Shown: positions 17,819-26,565 of the stretch, in pieces
Numbering within the stretch: the first letter of the stretch is position 1
Layout: each line of letters opens with the position of its first letter
From: CAWATZ01 sp963784995
Lineage (GTDB): Bacteria; Planctomycetota; Planctomycetia; Gemmatales; Gemmataceae
DNA length: 64,000 bases
NCBI GenBank assembly: GCA_963784995.1
Contig: CAWATZ010000004.1
Location: 1 to 64,000, forward strand
Reading direction: 5' to 3'
The notes under the pieces: generated by a model
What the model was told of the DNA's origin: nothing
What the model saw: only the letters and a program-made list of their open reading frames with translations
Databases searched by the model: none
Made by a program: the position numbers and the translations under genes

Positions 17819-17896
17819 CCCTTCCAGGCGACGGGAAGTGCTTGCGCCAAAAGCACTTCCACCACGTCCGACAACACTCCCCGTCGCCTGGAAGGG
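17819..17896. repeat. Nested inverted repeat after the DUF3754 genes
   Basis: Outer arms CCCTTCCAGGCGACGGG and complement enclose an inner hairpin GGAAGTGCTT/AAGCACTTCC. Its place 31 bp after the stop of the second DUF3754 gene suggests a transcription terminator. Confidence 0.75.
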
Positions 17897-17982
17897 GACA
17901 AGGGCGCCGCCGCGTGTCTTCCCACCTCACGACCCTGCCGGGAAGAAGAAAGCGGTTTTCTTTCCTGAAATGCGTTTCATCA

Positions 17983-18011
17983 TTGATTTGTAACCATTCA
18001 TTCATTATAAC
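17983..18011 (+). promoter_or_regulatory. Sigma-70-type promoter candidate for the DUF1559 gene
   Basis: TTGATT and TATAAC are separated by 17 bp within an AT-rich patch in otherwise GC-rich DNA. The start codon of the DUF1559 gene lies 185 bp downstream. Confidence 0.55.
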
Positions 18012-18195
18012 CATAAGTATTCTCACAAATTCCTTCGTTCCGCACCCTGACGCGCAGCCACAACCTGGGGAAGGTTCTCCCCAAAGAGGCGGGGTCCGCG
18101 GAGGAAGGGGTGCTGAACCAGACCGGACAGGCTTCTGCAGGTCTGTTTAGAACCACTGAGGCTTGACCATCCGGTTCTTTCTCCGGGAGGTATCG

Positions 18196-19140
18196 ATGCT
18201 TCTTTCCCTTCGGTCGTGCCAACGTCGCCCCGGCTTCACCCTGATCGAGCTTCTGGTGGTGATTGCCATCATTGCCATCTTGATTGGCCTGCTCTTGCCC
18301 GCCGTCCAGAAGGTTCGGGAGGCGGCCGCTCGGAGCCAGTGTCAGAACAACATGAAGCAAATCGCGCTCGCCGTGGCCACGTTCGAGTCAACCACTGGCA
18401 AGTTCCCGAGCAATGGCCCCCAGGCGACCTACAACATTTATGGCCGGAACTGGAGCTGGCTGGCCAATCTCCTGCCCTACGTCGAGCAGGGGCCCTTGTT
18501 CCAGAACATGAACATCCCGTTCAGCACGCTGCAGCAAACGGGCCCGTTCCTGGCGTCGGAGATCAAAACGTTTCTGTGTCCCGCCGACATCCTGGCCACG
18601 ACACCTCGGACCAACTGCGCGGACCTCAATGCCGGCAACGGCCAGGGTGTGGGCTGCACGAACTACAAGGGCGTCTGTGGCGACAACTGGGCGTGGGGGA
18701 GCTACCCGTTCACCCCGCCGAACGGGAACTCGAACGGCCTGGACAATGGCAACGGCATCTTCTATCGCACGGACGGGACGACGCCTCCAGGGAATGGCAA
18801 TGGGGGTGCCCATCCCCCTCTCACCCTGACGGTCATCACGGATAATGATGGCACCAGCAACACCTTCATGATTGGCGAAGACGTGGTCGAGTTTAACAAT
18901 TGGTGCGCCTGGCCTTACTCCAACGCGGCCGTGGGGACCTGTGCCATTCCGCTGAACAACAACATCGTGAACTGGCAATACAATTGGCCCCAAACCTACT
19001 CGTTCCGCAGCAACCATCCCAACGGCGCCAACTTCGCCATGGCCGATGGCAGTATCCACTACGTCACCAATACCATCAACAGGCTCCTCTACATGGGGCT
19101 GGCGACCTGGAACGGCGGCGAAGTGGCGCAGCTGCCTTGA
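18196..19140 (+). CDS. DUF1559 prepilin-like protein
   Basis: A 314-aa protein with a type IV pilin-type N-terminus: RRPGFTLIELLVVIAIIAIL, where cleavage follows the glycine, then a long hydrophobic helix and the planctomycete-typical GLLLPAVQKVREAAARSQC. The body ends with SNHPNGANFAMADGSIHYV, a DUF1559 hallmark. Members are numerous in planctomycetes and presumed to form pseudopilin-like or extracellular structures, which is not proven. The ATG at 18196 follows GGGAGG. A small lipoprotein gene follows, the usual partner of this family. Confidence 0.95.
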   Translation: MLLSLRSCQRRPGFTLIELLVVIAIIAILIGLLLPAVQKVREAAARSQCQNNMKQIALAVATFESTTGKFPSNGPQATYNIYGRNWSWLANLLPYVEQGPLFQNMNIPFSTLQQTGPFLASEIKTFLCPADILATTPRTNCADLNAGNGQGVGCTNYKGVCGDNWAWGSYPFTPPNGNSNGLDNGNGIFYRTDGTTPPGNGNGGAHPPLTLTVITDNDGTSNTFMIGEDVVEFNNWCAWPYSNAAVGTCAIPLNNNIVNWQYNWPQTYSFRSNHPNGANFAMADGSIHYVTNTINRLLYMGLATWNGGEVAQLP

Positions 19141-21539
19141 GGCGGTCCTTCCCGATTGGTCGTCCGCGCCGGTTGGTCCTGCCCGCGCTGGCTCGCCTCG
19201 GTTTTGCAACGCGGGCAGGGTTGTTTAACCTGGCCTTTCCCAGGGAGACCAACCCTGGAAGGAGTCTGGTTCCGGATTATCCCATGAACTCTTGCAGGGA
19301 CAACGATACCATGTGTCCGACTCTCCGTTTTCGTCACTGCACCCTCGTTTTGCGCCTGGTGGCGCTCTGTCTGATCGGCTGTGGGCCGAGCGGACCCAAA
19401 GGCGTCAAGGTCCTGGGGAGTCTGCTCAAGGATGGGCCCCCGTTCCGGGTCCCAGAGGATCAAACAGTGAACCTGTCCTTCACCGGCAAGAAGGCCTCCG
19501 GCGCTCCGGAGAGTTACCCGGGCACGGTCGATGGCAGCGATGGTTTGTTCACCGTGGAGGACGTTCCGCCTGGAACGTACACGGTCAACCTGAACGTCAC
19601 GGTCAAAGGAACAGACCCTGAGAGCATCGCCAAGATGGGCGAACTCAGCCAGCAGTTCGCGACGATCAATGGGAAGGAAGTTCAGGTGAGCAGCGAACCC
19701 GAGCAGAAGATCATCATTGACATCGCCAAAGGGACGATCGAAAAAGGAACGGTCGAAAAAAGGACGGCTGGCAAATAAGCAGAGTCGCCGGCACAAGGAG
19801 TGTGCCGGCTCCTCTGGGCGGGGTTGGGCAATCCCGCCCGCGCATTGCAGCAGGACCAGCTTCCCTTCCCGGATTGCTTCGCTCTCCCACGGAAAGGAGC
19901 GTTCGCGCAGGCAAATCCGCCCAGCCAGGCCAGCAGCCTCGACGTCGCGCTGCCGGCCGACAAGCCAGCGGATGCCGTGCGCGCGGACCGCCGCATCCAC
20001 CTCCGCGGAGCAAGAGAGTTCGAGCAGAGGCCGGGGCGCGTCGAGATAGAAGACCGGCTCCCGCGTCCGGAACAGGGCCAGACGATCAAACTGCCCGGCC
20101 ACGCAAGCCCGCACCTGCAAGGCAAACGCCCGGCCAGCGCGGTAGGCTTCCGCCTCGGGAGCGGCCAGGACAAACAGGTAGAACCACGCCAGAAACGAGG
20201 CCGCTCCCAGAGCGAGAATCAAGCGGCCGCGCTGCAGGCGCCGCCAGGCCCGCAGCAGCAGGACCAGGCTGACCAGGCAGCAGCCGATGCCGCCGGCCGC
20301 GGCCGGCGGCGCCGGCAGATCGCACCAGGGGGCCGGCAGCAGTGCCTGGAGGGGCAGGAACGCCAGCAGGCATCCCGCGACAATCAGCAGCAACCCCAGC
20401 AGCCCCAGCCGCAGCAGCCGGCGGGCCAGCCCGCCCAGCGTTTCGATCTCCTGGGCGAGCAGCTCGGCCACCAGCAGGGCCCCGGCCGGCAGGACCGGCA
20501 GCAAGTAGTAGCTGCGGCGCGACCGTGCCAGCGTGAAGAAGATCAGGATCGTCCAGAAAAACACCCGCGTAAACAGCCGGTTTGCTGGACCCCTCACCCC
20601 CGACCCCTCTCCCACAAGGGGAGAGGGGAGGAAGAGCGCGGCCGGCAGCAGCAGCGACCAGGGAGCGAGCAAGACCCAGATGGCCCCGGCGTAGAGATAG
20701 ATCGGTCCCCGGTGATTGTGGGGCGCGACAAAGCGCTGCAGGTTCTCGCGCCAGACCAGGGCGAGGCCGGAATGGTCGCCATGCTGGATCGCCGAAATCA
20801 GGAAGGGCAGCAAGTAAACGCCGACCGCCAGGGGCAGGGCCAGCAACGTTTTGCCGTTGAGCAGCCAGCGCTGGCGCCGGCAGAACCCGGCCAGCCCGGT
20901 CGGCGATTCGGCTGCGGGTCCCTCGCTGCTGGAAGGAAAGCTGCAATAGACACCGATTATCAGCAGCGGCAGCACAAAGCCCAGCAGGCCCTTGGTCAGC
21001 GAGGTCAGGGCCAGCACCAGCCAGAAGGGAAGCAGCCACCGTACGTCCGGCCGCTGCCGGTTGCAAACAAAGAGGACCAGGGCCAGCATTGTCCCGGCCA
21101 GGTTGAGCAGGTCCGCGGAGGCGTGTCGGGCGAAGAAGACCATGCTAAAACAGGTCGCCAGGATCAGACCCGCACGCCAGGCCGTCGCCGAACCGTGGAG
21201 CTTGCGGGCCAGGACCATCAGCAGCCCCACGGCGAGCAGACCGGCCAGGGCCCCGGGCAAGCGTGCGGCCGTCTCGTCGCAGCCGCCGCGGCACAGGGCC
21301 GATAGCACCACCAACCAGTAGGAGCCCAGCGGCTTGTCGTAATAGAGCTGGCCGTTGATCGTGGGCCGGAACCATTGTCCGGTGCGCAGCATCTCGCGCG
21401 GGATCTGGGCCCAGCGCAGTTCCATCGACCAGAGCGACCGATCGCCGAGCCGGGCCAGGAACAGGACCGCCGCCAGGCCCAGCACCAGCAGGCAGGGCCA
21501 GGCGTTTCGGGATCGCGTTCGTGTTGGGTCGTCGGCCAT
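19089..21539 (-). CDS. PMT/ArnT-type membrane glycosyltransferase, C-terminus uncertain
   Basis: The first 560 or so residues form a polytopic protein of the dolichyl-phosphate-mannose/ArnT type: the first loop has RSLWSMELRWAQIPREML, a version of the catalytic DE-containing loop, followed by QLYYDKPLGSYWLVVLSA and around ten further membrane helices. Such enzymes move a lipid-linked sugar to protein or lipid A across the membrane. The frame contains a translated repeat (PSPLVGEGSGVRG near 20600). Homology seems to stop near 19800. The frame then stays open, antisense to the lipoprotein gene and into the DUF1559 end, so the true stop may be hidden by a further frameshift. The ATG at 21539 follows GGAG. 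Confidence 0.7.
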   Translation of the reverse strand: MADDPTRTRSRNAWPCLLVLGLAAVLFLARLGDRSLWSMELRWAQIPREMLRTGQWFRPTINGQLYYDKPLGSYWLVVLSALCRGGCDETAARLPGALAGLLAVGLLMVLARKLHGSATAWRAGLILATCFSMVFFARHASADLLNLAGTMLALVLFVCNRQRPDVRWLLPFWLVLALTSLTKGLLGFVLPLLIIGVYCSFPSSSEGPAAESPTGLAGFCRRQRWLLNGKTLLALPLAVGVYLLPFLISAIQHGDHSGLALVWRENLQRFVAPHNHRGPIYLYAGAIWVLLAPWSLLLPAALFLPSPLVGEGSGVRGPANRLFTRVFFWTILIFFTLARSRRSYYLLPVLPAGALLVAELLAQEIETLGGLARRLLRLGLLGLLLIVAGCLLAFLPLQALLPAPWCDLPAPPAAAGGIGCCLVSLVLLLRAWRRLQRGRLILALGAASFLAWFYLFVLAAPEAEAYRAGRAFALQVRACVAGQFDRLALFRTREPVFYLDAPRPLLELSCSAEVDAAVRAHGIRWLVGRQRDVEAAGLAGRICLRERSFPWESEAIREGKLVLLQCAGGIAQPRPEEPAHSLCRRLCLFASRPFFDRSFFDRPFGDVNDDLLLGFAAHLNFLPIDRRELLAEFAHLGDALRVCSFDRDVQVDRVRSRRNVLHGEQTIAAIDRARVTLRSAGGLLAGEGQVHCLILWDPERGPILEQTPQDLDAFGSARPTADQTERHQAQNEGAVTKTESRTHGIVVPARVHGIIRNQTPSRVGLPGKGQVKQPCPRCKTEASQRGQDQPARTTNREGPPQGSCATSPPFQVASPM
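19311..19778 (+). CDS. Small lipoprotein, partner of DUF1559
   Basis: A 155-aa protein with a lipoprotein signal (LVLRLVALCLIGC, lipobox LIGC) and a body resembling a carboxypeptidase-regulatory-like beta-sandwich, with VDGSDGLFTVEDVPPGTYTV. Planctomycete DUF1559 genes are often followed by such a lipoprotein. An in-frame ATG at 19284 is an alternative start but would weaken the signal peptide. The C-terminus is lysine-rich with repeated GTIEKGTVEK units. The gene lies antisense to the open end of the glycosyltransferase frame. Confidence 0.8.
   Translation: MCPTLRFRHCTLVLRLVALCLIGCGPSGPKGVKVLGSLLKDGPPFRVPEDQTVNLSFTGKKASGAPESYPGTVDGSDGLFTVEDVPPGTYTVNLNVTVKGTDPESIAKMGELSQQFATINGKEVQVSSEPEQKIIIDIAKGTIEKGTVEKRTAGK
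19787..19809. terminator. Hairpin between lipoprotein and glycosyltransferase genes
   Basis: GCCGGCACA and TGTGCCGGC are separated by AGGAG, just after the lipoprotein stop. It probably ends the lipoprotein transcript. A run of U is not obvious. Confidence 0.5.
20590..20631. repeat. Short palindromic repeat inside the glycosyltransferase gene, family R5
   Basis: CCCCTCTCCCACAAGGGGAG is the core of a short palindrome, repeated at 27046-27083 in an intergenic place. Here it is read in frame and adds about 13 residues to a loop of the membrane protein. Confidence 0.75.
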
Positions 21540-21664
21540 CGCTCCATCCCTGGGTTGGCGGGCTCCAGCGGAGCGACTATAGCACGGATCTCTTGTCCTT
21601 CCGACCCCCGTTTGTTATGGGCCAACCCGTGAAAGGACCGAAGACCCGGTGAGGAGGGCAAAGC

Positions 21665-22502
21665 ATGCGCGGTCTGGCGATCTGGCTGGTTATGGGCGTA
21701 CTGGCTGTCGGGGCAAGCCCGGCTGGGGCGGCGAACAAGGACGCCCAGTATGTCGAGGAGTTAGTGACAATCCTGGAAGAGACACGGTCGGTCGATGCGT
21801 TCATTGTGGCGGTTCACCTGCTGCAGGACTTGCCGGTGGAGCGCCACGTGATCGTGCCGCGGATAATCCGTCATGCCGAGCGGCTGGGGATTTTGAGCAA
21901 CCACTCCGGGAGCGATCAGAAGGAGTTGGCCGAGGAGATCGTCTCCAGCCTGGAGAAGCTGAGCGCGAAGAAGCCAGCCCGGAAACGCAAGGCCACCAGT
22001 CGTAACAGTGCAGCCAGGCAAGAACCGAAGGCCGTTCCGGTCCCGCCCTGGGAGGCGGAACGCCTGGAAAAGGAGTGCGTCCACAAGAACGATACCCGCA
22101 CGCCGATCTTGCCGCCGATCAAGGAGGGAAGCGCGCCGCCGAGCTGTGAGAAAGAGCCGGCCGACGCCATGATCCTGCGGGCCATGCCGCAGCGTGGCCC
22201 GCGGCGTGCCGTACTTTTACGACGAGTCCCGCGGCAACTTCCAGATCGTCAAGGAAAAGGTGGTGGACAAGGTTGATGCGCCGCGCTTTTATCCGCTGGT
22301 CGGCCCGGCCCAGCTGCACCACTGCCACTGGAAATGCACCGTCAACTACGTCGAAACCATCGCCGTCCATTATCCGATTCCGTTGCGCATCAGCAGACCG
22401 CGGGTCCAGGTGGTTTACATTGACAAGGACCACCTGCACCTGTCCTCGCACGGCAACGCGGCAATCAACCGGCAGATCACCCGCGACCTGAGCGCACCCT
22501 GA
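21665..22502 (+). CDS. Secreted protein of unknown function (one frameshift)
   Basis: A signal peptide (residues 1-22, ending ASPAGAA) is followed by an alpha-helical part, a lysine/arginine-rich linker (KKPARKRKATSRN), then a C-terminal domain with RGVPYFYDESRGNFQIV and LHHCHWKCTVNYVETI that is split by a frameshift near 22195. The C-terminal domain has three or more closely spaced His/Cys residues that could bind metal. I do not recognise the family. The ATG at 21665 has a GAGGAGG site. The gene converges with truB across a shared terminator. Confidence 0.7.
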
Positions 22503-22527
22503 GAAGCGCGACGGCTACCCGCAGAAG

Positions 22528-22568
22528 AGGAGCCGGCCAGCGCCAACCCGCGCTGGCCGGCTCCTTTC
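22528..22568. terminator. Bidirectional terminator between the secreted protein gene and truB
   Basis: AGGAGCCGGCCAGCGC pairs with GCGCTGGCCGGCTCCT, followed by TTT. It sits 25 bp after the plus-strand stop and directly beyond the truB stop expected after frame correction, so it can serve both genes. Confidence 0.8.
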
Positions 22569-22569
22569 G

Positions 22570-23470
22570 TTATCGCGGCCACACCTTCTCCGGCTTCAGC
22601 ACCCCGCGCCTCCGGCTCCCACCGAGCGACCGCCACCAGTCCGCCCGTCGGGTCCAGCACCGCCGCCTCGCCGGGCTCCGCCGCCTGCTGCCGGCTCGCC
22701 GGGCCCAGCCGCACGGTCTGTCCCTGCCGCAGCCGGATCGCCTCGTCCGCCGTGACCGTCATCCGCGGCAGATCCGCCAGCGCCTCCAGCACCGGCCGGA
22801 CCCGTGCCTGGGCCGCGTCCGCCGTCGCATCCAGCGTCGCCGCTTCCTCCGCCGTGAACGGTCCCACCCGCGTCCGCCGCAGGGCCTGAACCAGACCGCC
22901 GCAGCCCAGCCGGTCGCCCAGGTCACGGGCCAGTGAGCGGATGTACGTCCCCTTGCCGCAGAGGACCTCCAGCTCCAGCAGCGGCCACGCGTAGCGGAGA
23001 ACGTCGATCCGGTAAATGCTCACGCGGCGCGGCTGCAGCGCAACCTCCTGGCCGCGGCGGGCCAGGTCGTAGGCCCGCTGGCCGGCAACCCGGGCCGCGG
23101 AGTAGGCCGGCGGCAGCTGGTCGATCTCGCCCAGGAAGCTGTCCAGCACGTCGTGCAGCCGGGCCAGCGTCGGCGGCTCCGCTCCAAAAACCTGCGTGAC
23201 CGTGCCGTCGGCGTCGTCGGTGTCGCTGCGGGCGCCGAGCAGCACGCCGGCCCGGTAGGTCTTCTTCATGCGCTGGACGTACTCCGTCAGGCGCGTGGCC
23301 TGGCCCAGGCACAGCACCAGCACGCCGGTGGCCAGCGGATCGAGCGTGCCGGTGTGGCCCATGCGCGTGCCGCGCGGGAACCACCGCAAGGCGCGATCGA
23401 CCGCCTCCCGCGAGGTGATGCCGGCCGGCTTGTCCACGACCAGCAGCCCGTCAATGCTCGTGCGCTTCAT
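22570..23470 (-). CDS. truB: tRNA pseudouridine(55) synthase (frameshift at the C-terminus)
   Basis: TruB makes pseudouridine 55 in the T-loop of tRNAs. The product begins IDGLLVVDKPAGITSREAVD, followed by the catalytic motif HTGTLDPLATGVLVLCLGQATR with the active-site aspartate, YSAARVAGQRAYDLAR and CGKGTYIRSLARDLG. The uncorrected frame runs on to 22415 through the terminator and antisense to the neighbour. A one-base change in the GC-run near 22605 gives VLKPEKVWPR and a stop at 22570, the usual TruB ending, so I use that end. The ATG is at 23470. Confidence 0.93.
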
Positions 23471-23573
23471 CGCCTCCTCCTGTCAGGTTCGCTGGCGAAT
23501 TCTATAACACCGAGGAACCCACCAGCGAGAGAGATCGGCGGCAGCGTGGGTTCGCGCCGGGTCGGAGAACCCC

Positions 23574-24491
23574 ATGATGAGTCAGGCCGACGTCTGCGTG
23601 ATCTTCAATCCCAGCGCCGGCAAGGGCCAGGCCCGGCAGCATCTGCGACAACTACAGCGGACGCTGGGCCCCCGCGGCGACTTCCGCCCGACCACCGCCG
23701 CCGGACACGCCGAGGAACTGGCCCGGCAGGCCGCCTGTGACGGCTTTCCCTTTGTTGCGGCCGCCGGCGGCGATGGCACCGTCCACGAGGTCGTCAACGG
23801 CCTGCTCCGCTCCGGCCGGCCCGAGGTCATCCTGGCCGTGCTGCCCATCGGCTCGGCCAACGACTACGCCCACAGCCTTGAGCTGGCCGGCGATTGGTGG
23901 GCCCGGCACGACCCGGGCATCGGGGTCCGAAACGTCGATGTCGGCCTGGTCCGCTCGGGCCCTCGGCAGCGCTGGTTCTGCAACGGCCTGGGCCTGGGCT
24001 TCAACGGCTACGTCACCCTGGAATCGCGGCGGATCAAGGGATTGCGCGGCATCCCGCTGTACGGCCTGGCCATGCTGCGGGCCCTGATCTATCGCTTTGC
24101 CACGCCGGCCATGAGCGTCCAGCTGGACAAGGACCCGGAGCGGGTCGGACCGACGCTGGCCCTGAGCCTGGCCCTCGCCCGGCGGGAGGGCAATTTCGTG
24201 GTCGCCCCCGAGGCCTTGCTCGACGATGGCCTGTTCGATTACGTCCACGCCGGCCGGCTGACCCGGCTGGGCGTGCTCGGCTTTGTTCCCGGACTGGTGA
24301 CCGGCAAGCTGCCGACCCACCCCGAGGTCCGCCGCGGCCGCTGCCGGTCGGCGTCCGTGCGCTCGGAGACGCCGCTGGTGGTCCACGTGGACGGCGAGTT
24401 CTTCAGCCTGCCCGGCGACAACCTGCGCGAGCTGGAGGTCACGCTGCTGCCCGGGGCGCTGCGGGTGCTGGGCAAGATCACGAGCTGTTGA
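23574..24491 (+). CDS. Diacylglycerol kinase-family lipid kinase
   Basis: A 305-aa protein of the DagK/YegS catalytic family. It starts VCVIFNPSAGKGQARQHLRQL, has the nucleotide-binding PFVAAAGGDGTVHEVVNGLL and AVLPIGSANDYAHSL, a variant of the usual GTGNDxA, and the C-terminal HVDGEFF. These enzymes phosphorylate diacylglycerol, sphingoid bases or other lipids; the substrate cannot be told. The start is at the first of two adjacent ATGs. Its last 14 bases overlap the end of the convergent DUF457 gene. Confidence 0.9.
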   Translation: MMSQADVCVIFNPSAGKGQARQHLRQLQRTLGPRGDFRPTTAAGHAEELARQAACDGFPFVAAAGGDGTVHEVVNGLLRSGRPEVILAVLPIGSANDYAHSLELAGDWWARHDPGIGVRNVDVGLVRSGPRQRWFCNGLGLGFNGYVTLESRRIKGLRGIPLYGLAMLRALIYRFATPAMSVQLDKDPERVGPTLALSLALARREGNFVVAPEALLDDGLFDYVHAGRLTRLGVLGFVPGLVTGKLPTHPEVRRGRCRSASVRSETPLVVHVDGEFFSLPGDNLRELEVTLLPGALRVLGKITSC

Positions 24492-25170
24492 CCCCGGCCA
24501 GGACGCACGCAAACACCGCTCCCACGACAAGGACCAGATAACTCTGCCGGACCGCCCGGGCCTCAATTCCCGACCAGTGTTCCTCCGGCTGTCCTCCTCT
24601 CAACCAGCGCCGCAAGGTCCGGCACAGCTCCTGATCCAGACGCAGCGAGACAAACTCGAACCAGGTTCGATTCAGACGCACCGCGATCCAGATCCAGCCC
24701 GCGAAGAACAGCAGGGTGAGCAGCACGTTGGGCCAGGCGTTGAGCGGCCATTGCCAGCGGTTCCAGTACCACGACGGTCCAATCAGCTCCACGCCCTTCC
24801 AGCTGCCAACCAGCGGATACAGGTAGGGCAGCACCCAGGGCGGCGTCTCCACCGGCCCACGCGAGCCGAAGTAGTCGCAGGCCAGGTGCAGGTGCCAGTT
24901 GAGCAGCACCAGCAGGACGCAGCGCCCCGTGTCCCGGGCCAGCAGGGCGATCAGCACCGCCCAGCCCAGGCAGGCGAACAGGTTGTGACAGATAACGTGG
25001 TGGTAGCTCTCGAAGGCCGACCGCGACAGGCCCAGCTTGTCGGTCAGCATCCCCAGCCCATCGAGGTCGGGCAAGACGCCGCCCAGGAAGACCAGCAGCC
25101 GATCGCGGCGCACCAGCGGCAAGACGTTGGCAGTCCACCACCCGATGACGGCATGAGTCCCCGGCGCCAT
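24478..25170 (-). CDS. DUF457 / YdjM-like membrane-bound metal-dependent hydrolase
   Basis: A 230-aa membrane protein that begins GTHAVIGWWTANVLP and has the family pattern FLGGVLPDLDGLG, ESYHHVICHNLF and NWHLHLACDYFGSRGP, a set of His and Asp residues lining a predicted metal site between helices. YdjM-type proteins are poorly characterised. The C-terminus has a further membrane segment (SYLVLVVGAVFACVLAGV). Confidence 0.87.
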   Translation of the reverse strand: MAPGTHAVIGWWTANVLPLVRRDRLLVFLGGVLPDLDGLGMLTDKLGLSRSAFESYHHVICHNLFACLGWAVLIALLARDTGRCVLLVLLNWHLHLACDYFGSRGPVETPPWVLPYLYPLVGSWKGVELIGPSWYWNRWQWPLNAWPNVLLTLLFFAGWIWIAVRLNRTWFEFVSLRLDQELCRTLRRWLRGGQPEEHWSGIEARAVRQSYLVLVVGAVFACVLAGVNSS

Positions 25171-25199
25171 GATTCCCTGCTCCGCTCCCGCAGTTCGCC

Positions 25200-25273
25200 G
25201 AGCCGCGCACGCAGCGCAGTGGAGTAAGCGGTCCCCGAAGGCCGCTTACTCCGCTGCGCTGCGTGCGCGGCTC
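25200..25273. repeat. Palindromic repeat, family R8
   Basis: Arms GAGCCGCGCACGCAGCGCAG plus GGAGTAAGCGG are almost exactly complementary to the right half, around TCCCCGAAGG. It lies just upstream of the DUF457 start. Confidence 0.85.
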
Positions 25274-25348
25274 CGTTCGCAGGTCCGAAAGGCCAATGTA
25301 GCCGATGAGCCGTCTCGGGACCAGCAGCCGCGGTGGGGAAAAAGAAGA

Positions 25349-25376
25349 GAGCCACCCGCGGGGGAGCGGGTGGCTC
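25349..25376. repeat. Short hairpin
   Basis: GAGCCACCCGC and GCGGGTGGCTC surround GGGGGA. No adjoining gene end explains it. Confidence 0.6.
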
Positions 25377-25805
25377 ACAGGGGGAGTCAGTGATTTGCCG
25401 CGAGGCGAGATGGGGATGGGAGAAGCGCGTCTGAGCGCCGGGACCGGAGACGGCCAGGTGACCTTGGGTCGGGAGGACGGGGTGCCTCCACAACAATCAC
25501 CCGGCCAACCAGCGGAGGGGGAACTCCGCAGCGCCGCGGTGGGGGAACCGCGTTCGCTTGCCGGACCAGCACCCGACCTTCGCTTCCTCGAAAGATCGGG
25601 TCGCCTGTCTCCGAAGCAAGCAGCGTGCCAGAAATCTCCGACATTCAGCCCCATCGCCACAAGGTCTATTTTCCGAAGAGGTTAGGGAAAAAGCGGCCGC
25701 GCCCCGGTTCAGCCCGGGGGTGCCGGCACTGCTTGTAAAAACATCAAAACTGCTGTAATTGCTGCAAACGTGCAGCTCGTTGCCGAGCGCCGGCGTGGGA
25801 GGAAA

Positions 25806-25846
25806 CGAAAAAGCTCCGGGCAGTCCCGCCAGGGACTGCCCGGAGC
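25806..25846 (-). terminator. Rho-independent terminator of the TIGR03000 gene
   Basis: On the minus strand GCTCCGGGCAGTCCC pairs with its complement around a 4-base loop and is followed by TTTTTCGTTT. It begins 27 bp after the stop codon of the gene. Confidence 0.85.
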
Positions 25847-25872
25847 CCGCAGATCAGAGCCGCTGGATCGCC

Positions 25873-26565
25873 TTAGCGAGCCGCAACAGACTCTTCCACG
25901 AAGTTGACTGTGGTCTCTTTGCCGGCGCTGACGTCCACCTTCTTGCTGGCGACGACCGGCTTGCCGTCCTGGACGTACTCAACCTTCATGGTGTAGTGGT
26001 AAGCCTTGCCCGGGACCAGAGCCGGGGTCACGAACACGCGCTGAGTGGCGGTCGAGGTCGTGGCGGTCTCGTCGATGGTCAGCTTGGCGTTCGCCGGAAC
26101 GCTGACGATGATCGTGGCCGGGACGTTGGCCTCGGTCTTGTCTTTCTTATCCTTTTCCGGAGTCGGGGTCGTCTTGATCGGCTCCGCGGCCGGGGTGGCC
26201 GGAACCATCATGCCAGGATACGGATGACCCTGCGGATAGCTCATGGGAGCATAGGCGGTGCCGCCGCAGCAGCAACCACAGCAACCACAGCTCCAGCAAC
26301 CGCAGCAACCACAGCAACCGCAGCACTTGCTGCAGCGGCTGCAACCACAGAAGCACCGGCTGCAGCTGCAGCTGCAACCACAGCTGCAACGGCTGCACCG
26401 GCTGCAGCCACAGCTGCACCGGCTGCAGCCACAGCTGCACCCACAGAAGCAACCACAACAACCACAACAACCGCAGCAGCAGCTGCTGCAACCACAACCG
26501 CACATGCCCCACTCAGGAGCTTCGCCGCCTGTGGTCAACGCCATCAGAAGGACAACACTGTACAT
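25873..26565 (-). CDS. TIGR03000 family protein with a cysteine-rich repeat region
   Basis: A 230-aa protein in three parts. The first 20 residues (MYSVVLLMALTTGG) are hydrophobic. Residues 20-105 are about half cysteine, in CGC, CCGC and CSRC units that look like an expanded short repeat. Residues 150-230 form a TIGR03000 domain, a planctomycete-specific beta-sandwich seen in ATIIVSVPANAKLTIDET and VPGKAYHYTMKVEY. The function is unknown; the cysteine array could bind metal or cross-link the cell envelope. I chose the ATG at 26565, which follows GGAGG, over an upstream in-frame start. Confidence 0.85.
   Translation of the reverse strand: MYSVVLLMALTTGGEAPEWGMCGCGCSSCCCGCCGCCGCFCGCSCGCSRCSCGCSRCSRCSCGCSCSCSRCFCGCSRCSKCCGCCGCCGCWSCGCCGCCCGGTAYAPMSYPQGHPYPGMMVPATPAAEPIKTTPTPEKDKKDKTEANVPATIIVSVPANAKLTIDETATTSTATQRVFVTPALVPGKAYHYTMKVEYVQDGKPVVASKKVDVSAGKETTVNFVEESVAAR

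Larger units (their letters stand above)
17788..18195. other. Intergenic stretch with inverted repeat and promoter
   Basis: The first part holds a nested inverted repeat (17819-17896). The middle, 17940-18015, is distinctly AT-rich and carries a good promoter candidate. The rest is a leader of about 180 bases before the DUF1559 gene, with no gene recognised in it. Confidence 0.6.
25171..25872. other. Intergenic stretch with hairpins
   Basis: No gene is recognised. The stretch contains the R8 palindrome (25200-25273), a second hairpin (25349-25376) and, at its right end, the terminator of the TIGR03000 gene. The base around 25735-25770 is AT-rich (GTAAAAACATCAAAACTGC), a possible promoter zone for the DUF457 gene. 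Confidence 0.5.
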
